A stretch of DNA of 59,780 nucleotides. Origin: a bacterium. GTDB taxonomy: Bacteria > Verrucomicrobiota > Verrucomicrobiia > Verrucomicrobiales > Akkermansiaceae. Shown piece by piece: positions 10,273 to 19,959 of this stretch. The position numbers and the translations under genes were made by a program. Numbering within the stretch: position 1 is the first letter of the stretch; the number at the start of each line of letters is the position of its first letter. The DNA is taken from assembly GCA_018222765.1 (NCBI GenBank), contig JAAEZT010000024.1, forward strand, positions 1 to 59,780. Direction: 5' to 3'. Below the pieces are notes generated by a model that was given only the letters and a program-made list of their open reading frames with translations, ran no database searches and had not been told where the DNA came from.

Positions 10273-12252
10273 GTGCTCGCCGTCAAAAATCTTCGCGTTG
10301 AATTTGGACCTCGTGTCATTTTCAAGGACCTCACCTTCTCCATCGGAGATAAGGAGCGCGTAGCTTTCGCCGGACACAATGGCGCAGGCAAGTCGACTCT
10401 GATGAAATGTATCGGCGGAGTCCTCCTCCCAAACGCCGGAGAGATCAATAAGCCGAAACACCACCGCATTGGCTACCTCCCGCAAGAAGGCATCCACATC
10501 ACCGGAATTTCGCTCTATGACGAAGTCGAATCCGCCTTCGCTGAAACCAAGGCCATTCAGGAAGAAGTGGCCCGTCTCGAGAAAGACCTCCCGAATCTCG
10601 ATCCCCGTTCCGCCCCATACTCGGATCTCCTCAATAAAATCGGCGAGCTCGAACTCCAGCTCGATGGCCACGATCCCGCCCGCATGCGTCCCCGCATTCA
10701 GGCCATCCTCAGCGGATTAGGCTTCAAGCAATCCGACCTGGAACGCGACTGCGGCGAATTTTCCGGTGGCTGGCAAATGCGCATCGCGATGGCCAAGCTC
10801 TTCCTCTCCGAACCCGAGGTCCTCCTCCTCGACGAACCGACAAACCACCTCGACATTGGAGCCCAGCGCTTCATGGAAAACTATCTTCATTCTTATAAAG
10901 GTGCCATCGTCCTCATCTCCCACGACCGCTCCATGATGGACGGCCTCACCACCCGCACCATCGCCTTCCACCACGGCCGCGCCGAGGAATTCACGGGAAA
11001 CTATTCCTCCTACGAAACCCAGCTCAAGGAACGTCAGGACAATCTACGCAAACAAAAAGTCAACCAGGACCGAGAGATCGCCAAGACCGAGCAATTCATC
11101 AACCGCTTCCGCGCCCAGGCCAACAAAGCCTCTCAGGTACAATCGCGCATCAAGCACCTGGCCAAGATCGAACGTATCGAGATCGATGCCGAGGACGCCG
11201 TGATGTCTTTCCGCTTCCCCGACCCTCCAGCCTCGACCCATCTTGTCGCCAAGCTCGAAAAAGCCGCCCAACAATACGGCGACCTCATCGTCTTTCGTGA
11301 CCTCGACCTAGAAATCACGCGCGGCGAGAAAATCGCCATTGTTGGCCCCAACGGTGCAGGAAAATCAACCTTCTGCCGCATGATCACTGGGGAAGAACAA
11401 CCGTCCTCCGGCCACCACGAACTTGGCCCCAAATCCAAGCCCTCATTCTTCAACCAAAACCACGCCGACGAACTCGATCCTGATCTCACCGTTCTCGAAA
11501 CCGTCGAGCAGATCCAAACCCGCGGGTCAAAGATGTCCGCCCGCGACGTCCTCGGCTGCTTTCTTTTCAAAGGCGACGACGTCTTCAAAAAAGTTGGCGT
11601 CCTCTCCGGTGGAGAACGGTCCCGCGTCGCCCTAGTCCGCATGCTCGTTCGCCCGGCCAACTTCCTAATCCTTGATGAGCCAACGAACCACCTCGACATG
11701 CAATCACAGGACATCTTGCAAAAGGCTCTCATCGACTACCCCGGCACTCTCCTCATCGTTTCCCACAACCGGAACTTCCTCGACAACATCGTTCAGAAAA
11801 CGATGGAGTTCCGCCCCAACGAAGATCCCCGCATGTTCGCTGGCAACCTCACCTACTACCTCGACAAAACCGAGGAGGACGAAAAAGCCGCCAAAGGACG
11901 CACTTCCCCCGCTCCCTCCCAATCTGCAAAATCAGCGACCGCCAAGGGGCCTCAACTCAGCTCCAAGGAACGCCGCAAAATAGAGGCTGCCATCCGAGAC
12001 AAACGCAACAAGGTCCTCAAGCCTCTGCAAAACGAATTCGAGTCCGTCGAAAAACAAATCGCGGACCTCGAAGGCGCCCAAGCCACCATCTCCGCCCACC
12101 TTGAAAAACCCGAAATCTCCAGTGACGCCGAGGAACTCCGCAAGGCCACCAACGCCTACGAACAAGCGTCCAAAAAACTGGAAATGGCCTACTCCAAATG
12201 GGAAAGCCTCAGCGACCAGATTGAAAAACTTCAAGCAGAGCTTGCAAACTAA
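10273..12252 (+). CDS. ABC-F family ATPase (ribosome-associated)
   Basis: A 659-residue protein with two ABC ATPase domains and no membrane segment. Walker A motifs are GHNGAGKST (34-42) and GPNGAGKST (about 358-366). Signature motifs are FSGGW and LSGGERSR (about 445), each followed by a LLLDEPTNHLD or LILDEPTNHLD Walker B. A charged inter-domain linker and a C-terminal coiled coil (about 560-659) are typical of ABC-F proteins, which act on the ribosome E site rather than in transport. The start codon is GTG. The subfamily (Uup, EttA, YheS type) cannot be fixed by eye; the C-terminal coiled coil is most Uup/YheS-like. Confidence 0.93.
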   Translation: MLAVKNLRVEFGPRVIFKDLTFSIGDKERVAFAGHNGAGKSTLMKCIGGVLLPNAGEINKPKHHRIGYLPQEGIHITGISLYDEVESAFAETKAIQEEVARLEKDLPNLDPRSAPYSDLLNKIGELELQLDGHDPARMRPRIQAILSGLGFKQSDLERDCGEFSGGWQMRIAMAKLFLSEPEVLLLDEPTNHLDIGAQRFMENYLHSYKGAIVLISHDRSMMDGLTTRTIAFHHGRAEEFTGNYSSYETQLKERQDNLRKQKVNQDREIAKTEQFINRFRAQANKASQVQSRIKHLAKIERIEIDAEDAVMSFRFPDPPASTHLVAKLEKAAQQYGDLIVFRDLDLEITRGEKIAIVGPNGAGKSTFCRMITGEEQPSSGHHELGPKSKPSFFNQNHADELDPDLTVLETVEQIQTRGSKMSARDVLGCFLFKGDDVFKKVGVLSGGERSRVALVRMLVRPANFLILDEPTNHLDMQSQDILQKALIDYPGTLLIVSHNRNFLDNIVQKTMEFRPNEDPRMFAGNLTYYLDKTEEDEKAAKGRTSPAPSQSAKSATAKGPQLSSKERRKIEAAIRDKRNKVLKPLQNEFESVEKQIADLEGAQATISAHLEKPEISSDAEELRKATNAYEQASKKLEMAYSKWESLSDQIEKLQAELAN

Positions 12253-12380
12253 AGGCCTCCCCTCAAAGACAGGCCGGAGAGAATCACGCCGCCCTCTATC
12301 AAACTGCCGAATACCGCCAATCCCTCATCGGAGCTACCGGCCCCGACCCAAGTTTACTGAATTCATGGCTAGCTAAGCTC

Positions 12381-15300
12381 CTATTTCCCCTCCGCAATGA
12401 GCTTGTTGACCAAAGCGAGCGCACCCAATGTTGGCTTTAGATTTGGTTCGAGGATAAGCGCTTTTTTAAGAAGCTTTTTTGCTTGGATAAGTTTCCCGTG
12501 GCTGGCGAGCATCGTGCCGTAGTCGTGATAAATCCTAGCAGAGGGCGCGATTACTAGGGCTCGTTCGAAGTGGGCCGCTGCGCGCTCTGGTTCCACTTCA
12601 GCCTTATAGCGTCTGGCGAAGGCGTAATGTTTTTGTACGAGTTCTTCTCCTAGAACTCCCTTTGGCCCACCCGCCGACTTCCACATGGCAGCCTCGAGAT
12701 AGAACAAGGAATCTTCCTCCAACCTCGCCTCGAATTGACGGGCCATGAGTTCAAGTGCGATTGCCGGATCGATGGGCTTGGTAAACCAACGACCTGCGAA
12801 CGGCGGAGCCAGAGCGTGCAACTGATCTACACTCGCTTTTCCGGTTGCTTTCAGATCTGAAAGCACTTCCTCCAATCTCAGCGAACCACGATAGAGAACA
12901 GAGACATTTCCCTCCCGGTCACAAAGTAGGGTCAAGGGAACCGCCATCGGCACGGTCAGATCAAACAAAGCCCGCTGGAATTCATCGATACGATCCACCG
13001 CATCGGGCTCAATCATTCCCCATTCAAAAGGCCATTTAGTTGAGTCGACGAGATTGTAAGCCTCCGAGATTCCATCAGCGCCATCCACTGAAAGTCCAAC
13101 CAGATCTATTCCTGCAGCTCGCAATTGATCAGCCGACTTCGCGAGCATCGCGAGATCCCCGGCGCAGTGTTCACAAAACGCCGACCAAAGCATGACCAAG
13201 CGAGGACTCCCCTTCCCAACGATGAGCTGCGGTTTGCCAAGAGCATTGCGATATCCGATCGGGGGCAGTGGAATTTTTGCCGGGAGGATGATACGGGCAT
13301 TTTTACTTTGATAGACCTCGGACGGAGTATCTGTAGGCCGAACCGCGCGCGGCGTCCGGGTCACCTCAACGGCTGTTCCGCCGCCTTCTTTGAGCAGATA
13401 AGCTCCACCAATCTCAGCTCCGCTAAATTTCTCCACCTCCCCCCCGGGCCACACTACTTTGATCTCTTGAATTTTTCCTGCATCCCCTAGGCCAAAGTGC
13501 AACCATCGACTCGATTGCGAGAGGAACAGATCACCAGCCCGCACTGACATGACGAGGCGCTTGGAAGCGTCATCAACGACCACTTCAGCGACCGCACCAA
13601 TAGCATCGCGATTGCTCGTGGTGCCCTCAAGTCGCAGCGCCACAAAATTACGAGAGCCCTCGCCCCCAGCATGTTGATTGAGCATCAAGCGAAGTCGTGG
13701 AGCGGTCCGGTCACGATACCACACATCGAGATCTCCATCTTGATCCCAGTCCACCATCGCCATGGCCCGCCCGTCGCCACTGTGATCAAGGCCGCTGATT
13801 GAGGAGACGTTCGCGAACCTCGCACCGCCCCGATTCAAAAGAAGTCGATTGCGCTCGTGGCCGCTCCAACTATGGCCATCCCGGACCAATTGAATGATGG
13901 CGGACCATGCACTGCCATAGCGCTTGGGGTCGGCCTGCTGTTTGGGCGACACGACCTGCCGCCAAAAGAAACTTCACAAATCATCGGACCGCGTGCCGGT
14001 GAGATAACCATTCGCCACCGCAATGTCCTCCCAGCCGTCATTATTGACATCAATAAACCCCGAACTCCAAGCCCAGCGCCCCATCGTCACTCCCGACGGC
14101 TCACTGACATCGCGAAAGCCACCTTTGCCATCCGCGGCAAAAAGCGAATTTCCCCGAGCCATTCTCTGTAAACCTTCGATCTCCGAAGACTCCCCAAAAT
14201 TCCCTTGGCAACTAATTCTCCGACCTGCCGACGAAAACATGTTCCCGACATACAGGTCCGCCGCGCCATCGCGATTGAAATCTCCCCATGCCACTGACAT
14301 CCCGGAAGCCATGTCTTCCACACCCAGCTCTGCGGCAATCTGATTAAATTTTCCGTCGTCATTCCGATAGAAACAATTGCGGCCGAAATCATTTGCGACG
14401 TAAAGATCCGGATCACCGTCGCGATCAAAATCCTCCCAAGCCGCCGAAAAACTCCAACGAGAATTATCCTCATCGAGACCAACTTGTTTGGTGACATCTG
14501 CGAATTGAAATCCTCCCAGATTCATCAGGAGTAGATTCCGCCCGCCATTCTCCGCATCATTAAAGGGCGTCGGAGAAGTCGCCTCAAATCCCCGAGCACC
14601 GGCAGTATCGCCGGCACTATAAACACAGGCATAAATATCGAGATCACCATCGCTATCGAAATCGGCTGCACTCAATGAGAAAGGATATCGCGCGCCTTGA
14701 TGACCACCACGCAGGGTGAATTTCCCATAGCCGTCATTCACGGCAAAAGCGATCACACCGATCGTCGCTACGACGAGATCCTGATCACCATCATTGTCGA
14801 GATCAATTAACAGCGCACTCCGTGAATCCTCCAACCAGTCAATACCGGCCTCAGCCGAAACATCACGCACCGTCCCATCCGCTTGCTGCAAATACAAGCG
14901 GTTGGGCAAACTCCCACCGTCACAGACGAAGAGATCCTCCATGCCATCGCCATTGACATCTCCAACAGCCAGACCTTGGTGCCCCGTCAGCGAAAAGTCG
15001 CCAAACCTCGTAATTCGCGATGCCCAAAAACTGGTCCCGGTCATCACCTGCGATTCAAAATGAGGCGTTTCACCGAGGACTGAGCGCGTGGCATCGACAA
15101 AGTGAACGCTCCCGGCCGATTCCTCGTAGCTCAAAAGATCCAAACTCAACAACTGAGGCGGGTCGAAATCGTTCCATTGCGCCCTCCACTCTGCCGTCAC
15201 CTGCCTTGGCTTTTTGCTCTCTGCCGAAAAACCTCGCAACTCAATCAAGATCTCGGTCACAAACCCGACTTCCTCTTTCGAAAAGCTCACTACTTTGACG

Positions 15301-15950
15301 TAAGACTTCATCTCGTCCTTCGCAAACACCGCCCGCAAATCCGCAAGTGCTTCCGCTCCCTTCATTTCAGGAAGGTCCCCGCCCTCCCACTTCGAGACAA
15401 TAAATCCGCCACGATGTTCCTGACTTTGCAAATCATCTGGCCGCAGATCGCAACAAACAAATCCTAAAGCAGCACTACTCCCATCAATTAAATGACGAAT
15501 CCGTTCTGCGACTGCAGCACTTAAGGATTCAGTTTCCCAATCCGCTCCCGGTTGAAGTTTCGCAATTTCATTAGCGACACCTATCGACTCCTGCGGGCCT
15601 TCATGATTCACCTCAGTCACGCTTGAACTCGAACGAGAAGCCGCAAACCGATCCTTGTCCTGCGCAGTTCGAAATCGAAGTTGAATGAGTTCATTACTCG
15701 CCTGAATGGCTTCCTCTTTTGAAGGCACCTCTTTTTTATCGGAGTCCCCGCCACAGCTCGGAAAAATGAGTAGCATCAAAGAACAGAGCAAAAGCGAGGA
15801 CCATTTTGATTTCGAATTCCCCCTCTTCTCATTCGCTCCCCAGTCTCGATCGGGAATCGTGTTCCTCCGTGAACCAATAAAAACTGCAAGCACCGGCGGG
15901 ATCATAAAGAGCGTCTTCTTGGGAGAAACTGTAACGAGCAATCCCACCAT
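12381..15950 (-). CDS. CRTAC1/ASPIC-UnbV protein with redoxin domain; predicted selenoprotein
   Basis: One long reading frame interrupted by a single TGA at 13974-13976. Reading it as selenocysteine gives about 1189 residues. The N-terminus has a hydrophobic lipoprotein-like segment ending in PSC. Then come FG-GAP/VCBS Ca-binding loops (DVNGDGMED, DLDNDGDQD, DFDSDGDLD, DFDRDGDPD, DFNRDGAAD, DVNNDGWED). Sec is at about 659 in DDL-U-SFFWRQVV, followed by another loop (DWDQDGDLD) and the ASPIC/UnbV domain (NRDAIGA, LHFGLG) at about 770-850. A redoxin-like region follows with WSAFCEHC (Cys about 926 and 929), then TPR-like helices. Both sides of the TGA are in the same frame and family, with no frameshift. 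A SECIS-like hairpin lies 7 bases after the TGA. The start is uncertain: 15950 is the longest ATG after the upstream terminator; 15905 is an alternative. A plain nonsense mutation is the other explanation. Confidence 0.8.
13941..13976 (-). promoter_or_regulatory. Putative bacterial SECIS hairpin with its TGA (CRTAC1 gene)
   Basis: On the minus strand the TGA is at 13976-13974. Downstream, TTTGGCGGCA (13966-13957) pairs with TGTCGCCCAAA (13951-13941), with one bulged C and one G-U pair, closing a 5-base loop GGTCG. The loop G is 18 bases after the TGA. The GCA-GGUC apex is what I remember for E. coli formate dehydrogenase SECIS elements, at nearly the same distance. Seen directly in sequence; function inferred. 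Confidence 0.7.
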
Positions 15951-15981
15951 GGCGAGACCGATATCAGTCACGAAGAAACCC

Positions 15982-16010
15982 AAAAAAAGAGCAGCCCGCA
16001 GGCTGCTCTT
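15982..16010 (-). terminator. Intrinsic terminator after entericidin-like gene
   Basis: On the minus strand a 10-bp perfect stem (AAGAGCAGCC / GGCTGCTCTT, loop TGCG) is followed by seven T. It ends the short lipoprotein gene and argues that the CRTAC1 gene downstream starts after it, ruling out the longest TTG start at 16037. Confidence 0.88.
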
Positions 16011-16037
16011 GGGAAGTATTTGCTGGAACTCCGCCAA

Positions 16038-16166
16038 TTAGCGGTTCGCAGCATTTTGAAGCTTCTGTCCGGCACCGGTGAGATCGCGGCCCAGACCTGT
16101 CATGGTCTGGCAGCTGGAAACGGCGAGGAAGGCAAATGCGGAAAGCAGAATAGCGATTTTTTTCAT
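16038..16166 (-). CDS. Entericidin-like small lipoprotein
   Basis: A 42-residue gene: Lys-rich start (MKKIAILL), hydrophobic core, lipobox-like AVSSC with Cys at 19, then a short polar tail with GLGRDLTGAGQKLQNAA. The tail resembles the EcnA/EcnB entericidin family (Gly-rich, G-x-D-x-x-x-A-G-x-K), tiny outer-membrane lipoproteins linked to stress. It is a complete unit, with a strong terminator just downstream and an AT-rich leader upstream. Whether it acts as a toxin or an envelope component cannot be said. Confidence 0.78.
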   Translation of the reverse strand: MKKIAILLSAFAFLAVSSCQTMTGLGRDLTGAGQKLQNAANR

Positions 16167-16246
16167 CAGGTTTGTCTCAGGTTGTGGTTATCCAAGGGAT
16201 TCCGAATCCGAAATCATCAGGAATTCAAGACAGAGAGAATAACAAT

Positions 16247-16268
16247 AAAAGGTGATTATCAACCTTTT
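16247..16268. terminator. Possible weak hairpin terminator
   Basis: AAAAGGT (16247-16253) pairs with ACCTTTT (16262-16268), AT-rich, with T-runs on both strands. It lies between the stop of the downstream-facing sulfatase and the start of the entericidin-like gene, so it may end the sulfatase transcript. Weak stem. Confidence 0.35.
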
Positions 16269-16420
16269 TTAACCAATTGGGCATAACAGCAGGCCACCCT
16301 GCGCTTCACTCCGATGAGACCCACCGAGAAAAGAACTCATTCTCGCGACAAAGTATGATTCGCTGTCTCGGTTCCATTTCCTCTGGAATCCTTACCATGA
16401 ATCGCGTTGCGACGTCCGAT

Positions 16421-18049
16421 TCACTTCTTTTTCTCCTGGCCCCTCTTCCCGACGAACGGACCGGCCATCGGAGGAGTCTCAAAAAACTTTCCGCCATCAA
16501 CCAAACGAGGATCGCTCGTCGACTTCAACTCAGCCATCAACTGGTCGCGTAGCTTCTTGACCGTCTTCACGTGTGCAGGATCGCCCGCCAAATTATTCAT
16601 TTGGTCGGGATCCGCTTTCAAATCATACAGCTCTTCGCGAGGTCGCTTGCCATAAGCATGATCGTAAAAAGGCTTAACCTTGGGATCTTTGCGATTGCTG
16701 ACTATCCATGCCTTTGTTGGCCCGGCATCCTCATCCGGGAGCGTTACAAAAGTGCTATTCGTCAGCTTCTCCACATTCGGCGCCCTATTACCATCGAGCA
16801 AATACGGATCGCCCAGAGGATAACGATCCGGTTTGAAATTAATCACGAAGAGATAGTCCTTCGTCCGAACCGCCCGCTGCGGATAGGGCAGATAACCTTC
16901 CCGCGCGACTGCCACATGGCGCTCGCGACCGAAAAATACCTCTGTCCGGCTCTCATCAACCTGACCGCTCTTTGCCAATTTCAAAGTGGGCCAAAGCGAC
17001 TTACTGGTCATCACCTCTGGAATATCCACCTTTCCCGACTCCAAAAACGTTGCGGCGAGATCTGGAAGCGACACTAAATCGTCGACCACCCTTCCACCTT
17101 TTATACCCGGCCCCGACAAAGCCAAAGAGACCCGCGTTCCAAAGTCATACAGATTGCACTTCCCATGCGGAAATCCAGCTGGACCGTGGTCCCCGGAAAT
17201 AGCTATAATGGTATTCTCGAACTCACCGGCTGCTTTCAATTCCTCCAGCAATATTCCCAAGGCCATATCAAAAGCCATCGCCTCGCCCAGATAGTCCGCA
17301 AAGTCTTGCCTCACTTCATGCACATCAGGCAAAAAGGCAGGCATCTTTCCCTTCAGAGAATCGGGATCAATCTTCCACAGCGCTTTGCCAGACCCCTTGA
17401 TCCACTTGCGATGTACATTCGTCGGGCCAAACCAATAGGCAAACGGTTGCCCCTCTTTTTTGGCGGCGAGCATCTGACGGAAATTATCGCGAACCTGCTT
17501 TGTCATCACCAGCTTCGCCTCCTCCACGGAGTTTCCCTTCGACACCATTCTCGTTACTGTCTGTGAAAAGCCATTATAGCTTCCACCGCCCTTCGCATAG
17601 GCATTGTCACTTCCGCCATAGGGCGCATCGCGCGGAGTCCCGGGGGACCAAACCTTCCAGGTGAAACCAATATGATAGCCTCCCTCCTTCAAGAGCAAAG
17701 GCCACGATGGGATGGAGTCATCCCAAACCGCCCCTTGCAAAATTGCCGCCGTGTTGGTTCGCCAAAAATGCTGCCCTGAAAGAATCGAGCTTCGACACGG
17801 CGTGCACGACGGAGCATTGACAAAGGCGTTTTTGAAGAGAACCCCTGAACTTGCCAGCGCATCGAAATGCGGAGTGTGTATCGCATCATTGAGCGTCCCC
17901 GGACCATCCGTCTTGGCGTAGGCAGACGCATGACGCCCCCAGTCGTCGGCGAAGGCGAACAAAATATTCGGCCGCTCGTCAGCCTCCAGAATAGAAACTA
18001 ACAAACTGGCGATCAGAATCAGCGGGCGGGAAAAAAATCGATTCATCAT
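16421..18049 (-). CDS. Secreted sulfatase (heparan N-sulfatase-like)
   Basis: A 542-residue sulfatase from the ATG at 18049, chosen because AGAGAGG lies about 6 bases upstream and a signal peptide (FFSRPLILIASLLVSILEA) follows. The formylglycine motif is canonical: SCTPCRSSILSGQ, with Cys-Thr-Pro-Cys-Arg. Metal residues are in FAFADDWGRHAS and SGDHGPAGFPHGK. The C-terminal PREELYDLKADPDQMNNLA segment is common in sulfatases of the N-sulfoglucosamine sulfohydrolase type. It likely hydrolyses sulfate esters or sulfamates of polysaccharides in the periplasm. It is transcribed alone. Confidence 0.92.
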   Translation of the reverse strand: MMNRFFSRPLILIASLLVSILEADERPNILFAFADDWGRHASAYAKTDGPGTLNDAIHTPHFDALASSGVLFKNAFVNAPSCTPCRSSILSGQHFWRTNTAAILQGAVWDDSIPSWPLLLKEGGYHIGFTWKVWSPGTPRDAPYGGSDNAYAKGGGSYNGFSQTVTRMVSKGNSVEEAKLVMTKQVRDNFRQMLAAKKEGQPFAYWFGPTNVHRKWIKGSGKALWKIDPDSLKGKMPAFLPDVHEVRQDFADYLGEAMAFDMALGILLEELKAAGEFENTIIAISGDHGPAGFPHGKCNLYDFGTRVSLALSGPGIKGGRVVDDLVSLPDLAATFLESGKVDIPEVMTSKSLWPTLKLAKSGQVDESRTEVFFGRERHVAVAREGYLPYPQRAVRTKDYLFVINFKPDRYPLGDPYLLDGNRAPNVEKLTNSTFVTLPDEDAGPTKAWIVSNRKDPKVKPFYDHAYGKRPREELYDLKADPDQMNNLAGDPAHVKTVKKLRDQLMAELKSTSDPRLVDGGKFFETPPMAGPFVGKRGQEKKK

Positions 18050-18343
18050 GGGAGACCTCTCTACTACGAGAGATTCACTCCAGACTATCAAAGTGCCGCT
18101 TCTACCAAACCACTCGAGTCACCACTTTGGGCTCCAGCTTCAGAATAAGCACCCACTCGATATCATCAGTGATGACTCAGTAAACTGAGAACCCTTGGAA
18201 TTAAATCGAAAAAAGAATTCACAACCCGCCGCTGAAAGACTGCGGACTCAACCGTTTCCGAAGCAACAAATCTTCAAAATGAATGATTGCTTGGATTTTT
18301 GAGAAAACATCCTAACTTACTGGGGACCTTAGCCCTATTCATC

Positions 18344-19036
18344 ATGAAAAAAACAATCCTTCTCCTGGGAGCGCTCGCTGTGTCGGCAGTCTCGCAGGCC
18401 CGCACTTGGACAAGTGCCAATGGCGAAAACACTTTCGAGGCCGACTATCTCTCGAGTGACGCCAATACCGTCACCGTTCTCAGAAACGGCAGAAAAGTCA
18501 TTTTTAAGATCGAGCTTCTTTCCAAGGAGGACAAAACTTGGATTGAAGCGGAGGCGAAAAAAGCAGTCCAAGCCGATGCCGACAAAAAAGCCGCAGCGGA
18601 ATTTTCCGAAAGCGACTTCGGCAAAGCTCTCGGGAAAATGCAGAAACTGGATGGAAAGAAATTCAGTAAGTATGAGCTAGAAACCGCACCCAAGCTTTTC
18701 CTCCTCTATTTTTCAGCGAGCTGGTGACCACCCTGCCGCTCCAGTGCTCCACAGTTAGTGAAGACCTACAACGAAAATATCGCCAGCAACTCCAAGGTAG
18801 AATTGGTCCACCTTTCGCGTGACCGCGATGAAGACGCGGCTACCGCCTGGGCCCAAAAAGAAAATATGCCCTGGCCTACTATCCTTAGCGAGGACGCCGA
18901 CGTAAAACAGCTCATCATGCCCTATTTTCCCGGCGGAAGAATGGGAGTTCCCAGCTACGTCCTCGTCGACCAAACAGGAAAGGAAGTCGCTCGCGGGAAA
19001 ACCGCCGCTTTTGCCAAGATCAAAGAAATGGAATAG
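18344..19036 (+). CDS. Thioredoxin-like protein with SHD1-like domain; predicted selenoprotein
   Basis: A 230-residue gene with one in-frame TGA at 18725-18727, read as Sec128. Residues 1-19 are a signal peptide. Residues 20-66 resemble the SLA1 homology domain 1 common in PVC proteins (RTWTSANG, FEADYL, LSKEDKTWI). A short charged helix leads to a thioredoxin/tryparedoxin-like domain: LLYFSASW-U-PPC, KVELVHLSRDRDEDAATAWAQ, MPWPTIL, and MGVPSYVLVDQTGKEVARG with the cis-Pro. The TGA replaces the first Cys of WCPPC, the classic position for Sec. The start at 18344 is chosen for the signal peptide. A SECIS-like hairpin follows the TGA and a strong terminator follows the stop. A gene caller would stop at 18727, losing the catalytic domain. 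Confidence 0.88.
18725..18763 (+). promoter_or_regulatory. Putative bacterial SECIS hairpin with its TGA (thioredoxin-like gene)
   Basis: CTCCAC (18747-18752) pairs with GTGAAG (18758-18763), one C-A mismatch, around the 5-base loop AGTTA. The loop GU lies 27 bases after the TGA, within the 16-37 base range I recall for bacterial SECIS. The stem is weaker than those of selD and the CRTAC1 gene. Confidence 0.5.
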
Positions 19037-19055
19037 CCCTCTTTACCTACGCCAA

Positions 19056-19088
19056 AACGACCCCCGGAAAACCGGGCGTCGTTTTTTT
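19056..19088 (+). terminator. Intrinsic terminator after thioredoxin-like gene
   Basis: Stem AACGAC + CCCGG paired with CCGGG + GTCGTT (one C-C mismatch), loop AAAA, followed by a run of T (19082-19088). It lies 20 bases after the stop codon at 19036, supporting that stop rather than the TGA at 18725 as the true end of the gene. Confidence 0.9.
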
Positions 19089-19286
19089 GTGATCGCTTAT
19101 AACGAAAACCGGACGCCGGACTGCTACGGCCTCGAGCCTCGAGCCTCTAATTTAACCCACCCAAACAACGAACGAATTGAGGCGGAACTCAACTTAAAAA
19201 TTCATGACGGCGGCAGATCCAAATTCCAGCGGAATAGCCGCTAAAATCAGGGATTTCTCTTTTTTGAGAAAAAGACTAAAATTTTA

Positions 19287-19311
19287 GTAACGCTCCGACC
19301 CGCTCTACGTC
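19287..19311 (+). promoter_or_regulatory. Putative ECF-type promoter of the sigma factor gene
   Basis: GTAAC (19287-19291), 16-base spacer, CGTC (19308-19311), 42 bases before the GTG start. An AAC-type -35 and CGTC -10 are typical of ECF sigma promoters. The same elements recur before the EF-hand gene at 21244-21269, suggesting autoregulation. The stretch 19089-19286 before it shows no gene. Confidence 0.5.
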
Positions 19312-19353
19312 TTAACAACTTGGGCAAATAGAGCCGCACCCAAAAATTACCCA

Positions 19354-19959
19354 GTGGATACCAATCATCAGCCTGTCACACCCGACATTCTCAGCGCCGT
19401 CCGCGCAGGTGATGAAACCGTAGCCAAGGAACTCGTAGAAATGCTCTACCCACTCGTCATCTCCATCGTTCGCCGTCATCGTCCCCGTTTGGAGGCCGAA
19501 GAGGACCTGTCGCAGGAGGTATTCATGAAAATGTTCACTCGACTCCACCAATATTCCGGCCCTCGGGCCTTCGAACACTGGGTCTCAAAAATTGCCGTCA
19601 ACACTTGCTACGACCGCCTCCGACGCCAGAATACCCGAAAAGTAATAAGTTTCGCGGAACTCGACACCGAGGAAGCGCAATTTCTAGGAAAAGCCGAAAG
19701 TTTCGGCACCGATTCCCCGACTTCCATCGAAGGGACCCCCGGCTTGGCCCACGAAGTCCTCGAAAAACTCTTCACGTCCCTGAGACCCAAGGAACAGATG
19801 ATCATCCGCCTCCTTGACCTCGAGGAAAAAACGGTCAACGAAGTCTGCGCCCTTCTTGACTGGAAAGCCTCCCGCGTCCGTGTCACCGCGATGCGGGCCC
19901 GACGCAAACTGGGCCAAGCTCTTGAATCGCTTGAACAATCAACCGTCCTACTCTCATGA
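19354..19959 (+). CDS. ECF-type RNA polymerase sigma factor
   Basis: A 201-residue sigma-70 family factor with GTG start. Region 2 is seen in EEDLSQEVFMKMFTRL and HWVSKIAVNTCYDRLRR; region 4 in LRPKEQMIIRLLDLEEKTVNEVC and the helix-turn-helix KASRVRVTAMRARRKL. There is no region 1 or 3, so it is extracytoplasmic-function type. The stop overlaps the next start (ATGA). The following small membrane protein is the best anti-sigma candidate. An ECF-like promoter upstream suggests positive autoregulation. The inducing signal is unknown. Confidence 0.9.
   Translation: MDTNHQPVTPDILSAVRAGDETVAKELVEMLYPLVISIVRRHRPRLEAEEDLSQEVFMKMFTRLHQYSGPRAFEHWVSKIAVNTCYDRLRRQNTRKVISFAELDTEEAQFLGKAESFGTDSPTSIEGTPGLAHEVLEKLFTSLRPKEQMIIRLLDLEEKTVNEVCALLDWKASRVRVTAMRARRKLGQALESLEQSTVLLS

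Noticed and set aside
13974-13976. TGA as a nonsense mutation or frameshift splitting a pseudogene
   Set aside because: Frame is unbroken on both sides, the hairpin and selD context favour Sec, and the rest of the gene shows no decay. It is kept as the main alternative.
15951-16037. N-terminal extension of the CRTAC1 gene to the TTG at 16037
   Set aside because: It runs through a clear terminator hairpin of the upstream gene.
18725-18727. TGA as the true stop of a 127-residue protein
   Set aside because: The catalytic domain lies wholly after it, in frame, and the terminator follows the later stop at 19036.
19081-19150. Possible repeat CTCGAGCCTCGAGCC
   Set aside because: Only a short tandem of seven bases, with no further copies seen.
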